This document shows, one piece after another, positions 6,782 through 9,106 of a DNA stretch of 9,106 nt. The position numbers and the translations under genes were made by a program. The notes under the pieces are model-generated. The model was given only the letters and a program-made list of their open reading frames with translations. It made no database searches and was not told where the DNA came from. The stretch spans positions 1-9,106 of the forward strand of contig JAGLFE010000480.1 in assembly GCA_023144675.1 (NCBI GenBank). The letters are read 5' to 3'. The stretch's first letter is position 1. Each line of letters opens with the position of its first letter. This DNA comes from Thiomargarita sp. (GTDB taxonomy: Bacteria > Pseudomonadota > Gammaproteobacteria > Beggiatoales > Beggiatoaceae).

Positions 6782-7023
6782 ATAGAACATCAGTTATTCC
6801 CACATATTACAAGAGCTTGCAAAGAAGCCATTTTCAAAACGGTTGATATAGCCAATAATTTAATAGGTCAAACTTCAACTTCTAAAAGACTTAAAGTTTT
6901 CAGTTCTATCCTTGATAAAACCTTTGAAACTGAACGCAAATACGCTGATGATTTTAAACAAAATAGAAAATTAAATTTGATGATTTTTTGCCTAAATGGA
7001 ATTATGTTGCTATTTCTACATAA
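6782..7023 (+). pseudogene. transposase C-terminal remnant, ISAzo13-like
   Basis: One frame from 6782 reads IEHQLFPHITRACKEAIFKT, then a stretch with LIGQTSTSKRLKVF and ILDKTFETERKYADDF up to about 6967. A shift of frame near 6966-6975 then gives FDDFLPKWNYVAIST and a stop at 7021-7023. The order EHxLFPxIT, LIGxTxT, LKV, ILDK, KYADDF, DDFLPKWNY recalls the C-terminal part of ISAzo13-type (DDE) transposases. That family call is from memory of the pattern and is moderate at best. The N-terminal two thirds are absent and there is no start codon or ribosome site, so it is dead. Confidence 0.6.
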
Positions 7024-7028
7024 CCAAA

Positions 7029-7058
7029 AGTTTAGGATATTATAAAATCCTCATTCCT
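7029..7058 (-). repeat. right terminal inverted repeat of the IS derivative
   Basis: It begins AGTTTAGG and ends CTCATTCCT, the reverse complement of 6744-6773 with one mismatch. It follows the transposase stop by five bases, as expected for the downstream end of an IS. Confidence 0.85.
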
Positions 7059-7065
7059 TAATTAT

Positions 7066-7086
7066 GGTAAATAATTACCTTTTTTT
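7066..7086 (+). terminator. short hairpin with T-run upstream of the CLC gene
   Basis: GGTAA (7066-7070) pairs with TTACC (7075-7079) around ATAA and is followed by seven T (7080-7086). The stem is weak, but the T-run is good. It would stop read-through from the nrfD remnant and IS region and leave the CLC gene to its own promoter. Confidence 0.35.
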
Positions 7087-7119
7087 GTATATTCTTTTTT
7101 ATTTGTTATGGTAATCAGT

Positions 7120-7125
7120 TATAAT
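7120..7125 (+). promoter_or_regulatory. possible -10 box of the CLC gene
   Basis: A perfect TATAAT lies 81 bases before the CLC start and after the T-run hairpin at 7066-7086. No good TTGACA-like hexamer is found 16-18 bases upstream (only T-rich sequence at 7096-7103), and the region is AT-rich, so this is tentative. Confidence 0.3.
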
Positions 7126-7205
7126 TATTTTTTATTTACTTTAAAATTAAGTTTTTCACCGCAATTAACAATAAAGAATAATTTTTAATCTAAGGAGTTT
7201 TTTAT

Positions 7206-9014
7206 ATGTCTTCACCTGATTCAAGTGAAATTACCTTTAATGAACCATTTTATCGTAGAACCATACGCAAGTTACGAAGTATGCCCAATTTTATGTTTGT
7301 AACTACATTATCGGTTCTGGTCGGAGTTGGAGCTGGATTTGGAGCTCTTTTGACTGAATGGTTAGTTGAAGAAATTTGGCACATCTTTTTTGAAGAAAAA
7401 TTATGGGGATTATTAGATGGATTGGGTATGTTTCATTTAATGATTATTCCAGCTATTGGAGCATTGATATTTGCACCGATTATTATTATATTTTCACGTG
7501 AATCTAAAGGGCATGGAGTTTCGGAAGTTCTTGAAGCCGTTTCAGTTCAAGGTGGACGTATTCGACCTCGAGTTGGGGTGATTAAATCAATAACTTCAGC
7601 TTTATGTATCGGAACTGGTGGTTCTGTTGGTTTAGAAGGTCCTATTGCACAAATTGGTGCGGCGATTGGTTCGACGGTGGGACAATTTTTTACTTTAAAT
7701 GAGGATAGAATAAGATTATTACTTGCTTGTGGTGCTGGGGCAGGGATTGCGGCAACTTTTCATGCACCAATTACAGGTACTATTTTCGCTTTAGAAATTA
7801 TTTTAGGACATTTGGAAGCAAAATTTTTCAGTGCCATCGTTATTTCTGCTGTGATTGCAGATACTATCGCCCAGTTATATAAAGGTCCAGTTATTTCACC
7901 TCCCGCATTTTATAATCTGGTCAGTAATTGGGAATTATTATTATATGCTTTATTAGGCGTATTAGCTGCTGTTAGTGCTTTGGGATTTACTAAATTACTT
8001 CATACTATGGAAGATATTTGGCGCAAGATACCTGTATCCGAATATTTTAAACCAGCATTAGGTGCATTGGTATTAGGCGCAATTGGAATGGCTTTCGTGT
8101 TTTTACAAGATGATGGAATTCCTCGTTTTTATGGCATTGGTTATACCAGTATTTCTGATGCTTTAAATGGTTCTTTCACCTTGGGATTAGTAATTACTTT
8201 ATTTTTAATTAAGATAGTTACGACCAGTATAACTTTAGGTTCAGGTGGTTCTGGCGGAACATTTACTCCAACCTTATTTATGGGGGCTATGTTAGGCTGT
8301 TCATTCGGATTAATTGTACATGGATTCTTTCCTGATAGCACAGCACCCGCAGGAGCTTATGCTTTAGCTGGAATGGCTGCCTTTTTTGGCGGAGCGGCTC
8401 ATGCACCGATTACTGGTATTTTAGTTGCTTTTGAATTAACCCATAATTACCAAATGATTCTACCCATCATGTTGACAACTGTGGTCAGTACTTTAGTGGC
8501 ACAAAGTTTAAATCCAAGTTCTATGTACACTGCTAAATTAGTTAGCCAAGGTATTAAAATTAGAAGGGGCGCACCAGGGCAAGAATTATACGTTATGGAT
8601 GCTATTACTGTAGAAGAAGCTATGACCAAAAAATTTGAACCAGTGCTTTTAACTATGCCGCTATTTCATTTAATGGAAAAATTTGATCAGTCGCACCGTC
8701 ATGGCTTTCCAGTAATGGATGCAAAGAATGAATTGGTTGGCGTAGTAAGTATAAGTGATTTAGATAGTGCAATTGCAGAAGGTAGTTTATCTAGGCGTAC
8801 GATTGCAGATATTGTAACTACGGATATATTAGTATCTTATCCCTCTGAACCGATGGGAGCGGCGTTGCAACGTTTATCGGTACGAGATATTAGTGGATTA
8901 CCTGTTGTCGAAAAAGAAGGTTCACGTAAATTGGTTGGTATTGTATTGCGTTCCGATATTATTCGTGCTTATAATACCGCATTGACTAAACATAATAAAA
9001 ATAAGCCAACTTAG
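7206..9014 (+). CDS. CLC-family chloride channel/transporter with tandem CBS domains
   Basis: This integral membrane protein moves chloride (possibly other anions) across the cytoplasmic membrane. The CLC domain spans about residues 28-445. Its filter segments are KGHGVSEV (101-108, replacing GSGIP of E. coli ClC-ec1), GLEGP (142-146) with the gating glutamate E144, GGTFTP (350-355) and Y441, which matches the anion-coordinating tyrosine. Where ClC-ec1 has the adjacent pair E202-E203, this protein has E197-I198, so the internal proton glutamate is replaced by isoleucine, as in channel-type CLCs. Two cytoplasmic CBS domains follow, about 466-525 and 530-590, which in relatives bind nucleotides and modulate gating. 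The 602-aa length suits the CBS-bearing class. AAGGAG at 7192-7197 fixes the start. It is monocistronic here, with no functional link to the molybdoenzyme evident. Confidence 0.93.
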   Translation: MSSPDSSEITFNEPFYRRTIRKLRSMPNFMFVTTLSVLVGVGAGFGALLTEWLVEEIWHIFFEEKLWGLLDGLGMFHLMIIPAIGALIFAPIIIIFSRESKGHGVSEVLEAVSVQGGRIRPRVGVIKSITSALCIGTGGSVGLEGPIAQIGAAIGSTVGQFFTLNEDRIRLLLACGAGAGIAATFHAPITGTIFALEIILGHLEAKFFSAIVISAVIADTIAQLYKGPVISPPAFYNLVSNWELLLYALLGVLAAVSALGFTKLLHTMEDIWRKIPVSEYFKPALGALVLGAIGMAFVFLQDDGIPRFYGIGYTSISDALNGSFTLGLVITLFLIKIVTTSITLGSGGSGGTFTPTLFMGAMLGCSFGLIVHGFFPDSTAPAGAYALAGMAAFFGGAAHAPITGILVAFELTHNYQMILPIMLTTVVSTLVAQSLNPSSMYTAKLVSQGIKIRRGAPGQELYVMDAITVEEAMTKKFEPVLLTMPLFHLMEKFDQSHRHGFPVMDAKNELVGVVSISDLDSAIAEGSLSRRTIADIVTTDILVSYPSEPMGAALQRLSVRDISGLPVVEKEGSRKLVGIVLRSDIIRAYNTALTKHNKNKPT

Positions 9015-9054
9015 TACGATTATGCGCTTCGCAAACTTAGCACCTCCTACGATT
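9015..9054 (-). repeat. REP-like element, minus orientation, behind the CLC gene
   Basis: On the minus strand it reads GTAGGAGGTGCTAAG, then TTTGCGAAGCGCATAATC. GTGCT pairs with AGCGC using one G-U wobble; the same fold on the plus strand has a C-A mismatch, so the structure favours minus-strand transcripts. TACGATT occurs directly at both ends (9015-9021 and 9048-9054). It begins immediately after the CLC stop codon. Confidence 0.5.
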
Positions 9055-9086
9055 CTAAATTATTTAAATTAAGAAATAGGTAAGAT

Positions 9087-9106
9087 GTAGGATGCTGTTG
9101 AGGAAC
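9087..9106 (+). repeat. REP-like element cut by the window edge
   Basis: GTAGGATGCTGTTGAGGAAC repeats the opening of the element at 17-50 in the same orientation (three differences in 20 bases); the closing GCATC arm would lie beyond the window. Confidence 0.6.

Larger units (their letters stand above)
6744..7058. mobile_element. IS deletion derivative with 30-bp inverted repeats (MITE-sized)
   Basis: Ends at 6744-6773 and 7029-7058 are inverted repeats matching at 29 of 30 positions, and TA lies directly outside both (6742-6743, 7059-7060). The 315-base element contains only the C-terminal part of a transposase, so it arose by internal deletion of a larger IS and cannot move itself; a full-length relative could mobilise it in trans. 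The TA flanks may be a target duplication or simply extend the repeats to 32 bases. It sits between the nrfD remnant and the CLC gene leader. Confidence 0.8.

Noticed and set aside
17..9106. CRISPR array or composite transposon bounded by the end repeats
   Set aside because: There are no regularly spaced identical repeats, and the two edge elements are short dispersed palindromes without a transposase between them that could use them as ends.

Overview
The window looks like chromosome from an AT-rich, respiratory Gram-negative bacterium. A filamentous or giant sulfur-oxidising gammaproteobacterium (Beggiatoa/Thioploca/Thiomargarita type) would fit. The reasons are a complete polysulfide-reductase-like molybdoenzyme operon, a lipoprotein with a lipobox, strong AAGGAG ribosome sites, and several short GTAGGATGC...GCATC REP-like palindromes of a kind I associate with such genomes. 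The lineage is inference, not something the sequence proves.

Layout: (1) 1-565 holds a REP-like element and then a very AT-rich leader. (2) 566-5028 is a tight three-gene operon. It encodes a Tat-exported Mo-bisMGD catalytic subunit (934 aa), a four-cluster ferredoxin subunit (206 aa) and an NrfD/PsrC membrane anchor (338 aa), and is closed by a hairpin at 5058-5083. Together these form a periplasm-facing, membrane-bound oxidoreductase exchanging electrons with the quinone pool; the substrate (polysulfide, thiosulfate, tetrathionate, sulfite, arsenic oxyanions) cannot be fixed from sequence. (3) 5113-6086 is a lipoprotein gene split by one frameshift near 5404, probably a propeller-like envelope protein. 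(4) 6087-7086 is a graveyard. It holds an orphan ribosome site and start codon with a broken reading frame, a second REP-like element, a strong terminator, a decayed second copy of the NrfD gene with two internal deletions, and a 315-bp IS deletion derivative with 30-bp inverted repeats around a transposase C-terminus. (5) 7206-9014 is an intact CLC chloride channel/transporter with two CBS domains. (6) 9015-9106 holds two more REP-like elements, the last cut by the window edge.

No undescribed defence or signalling system is convincingly present. The most informative structure is the decayed nrfD paralogue. It is about 92 % identical to the live gene over 240 bases with mainly silent differences, and its end is fused to a copy of the live operon's terminator across a 10-base direct repeat.
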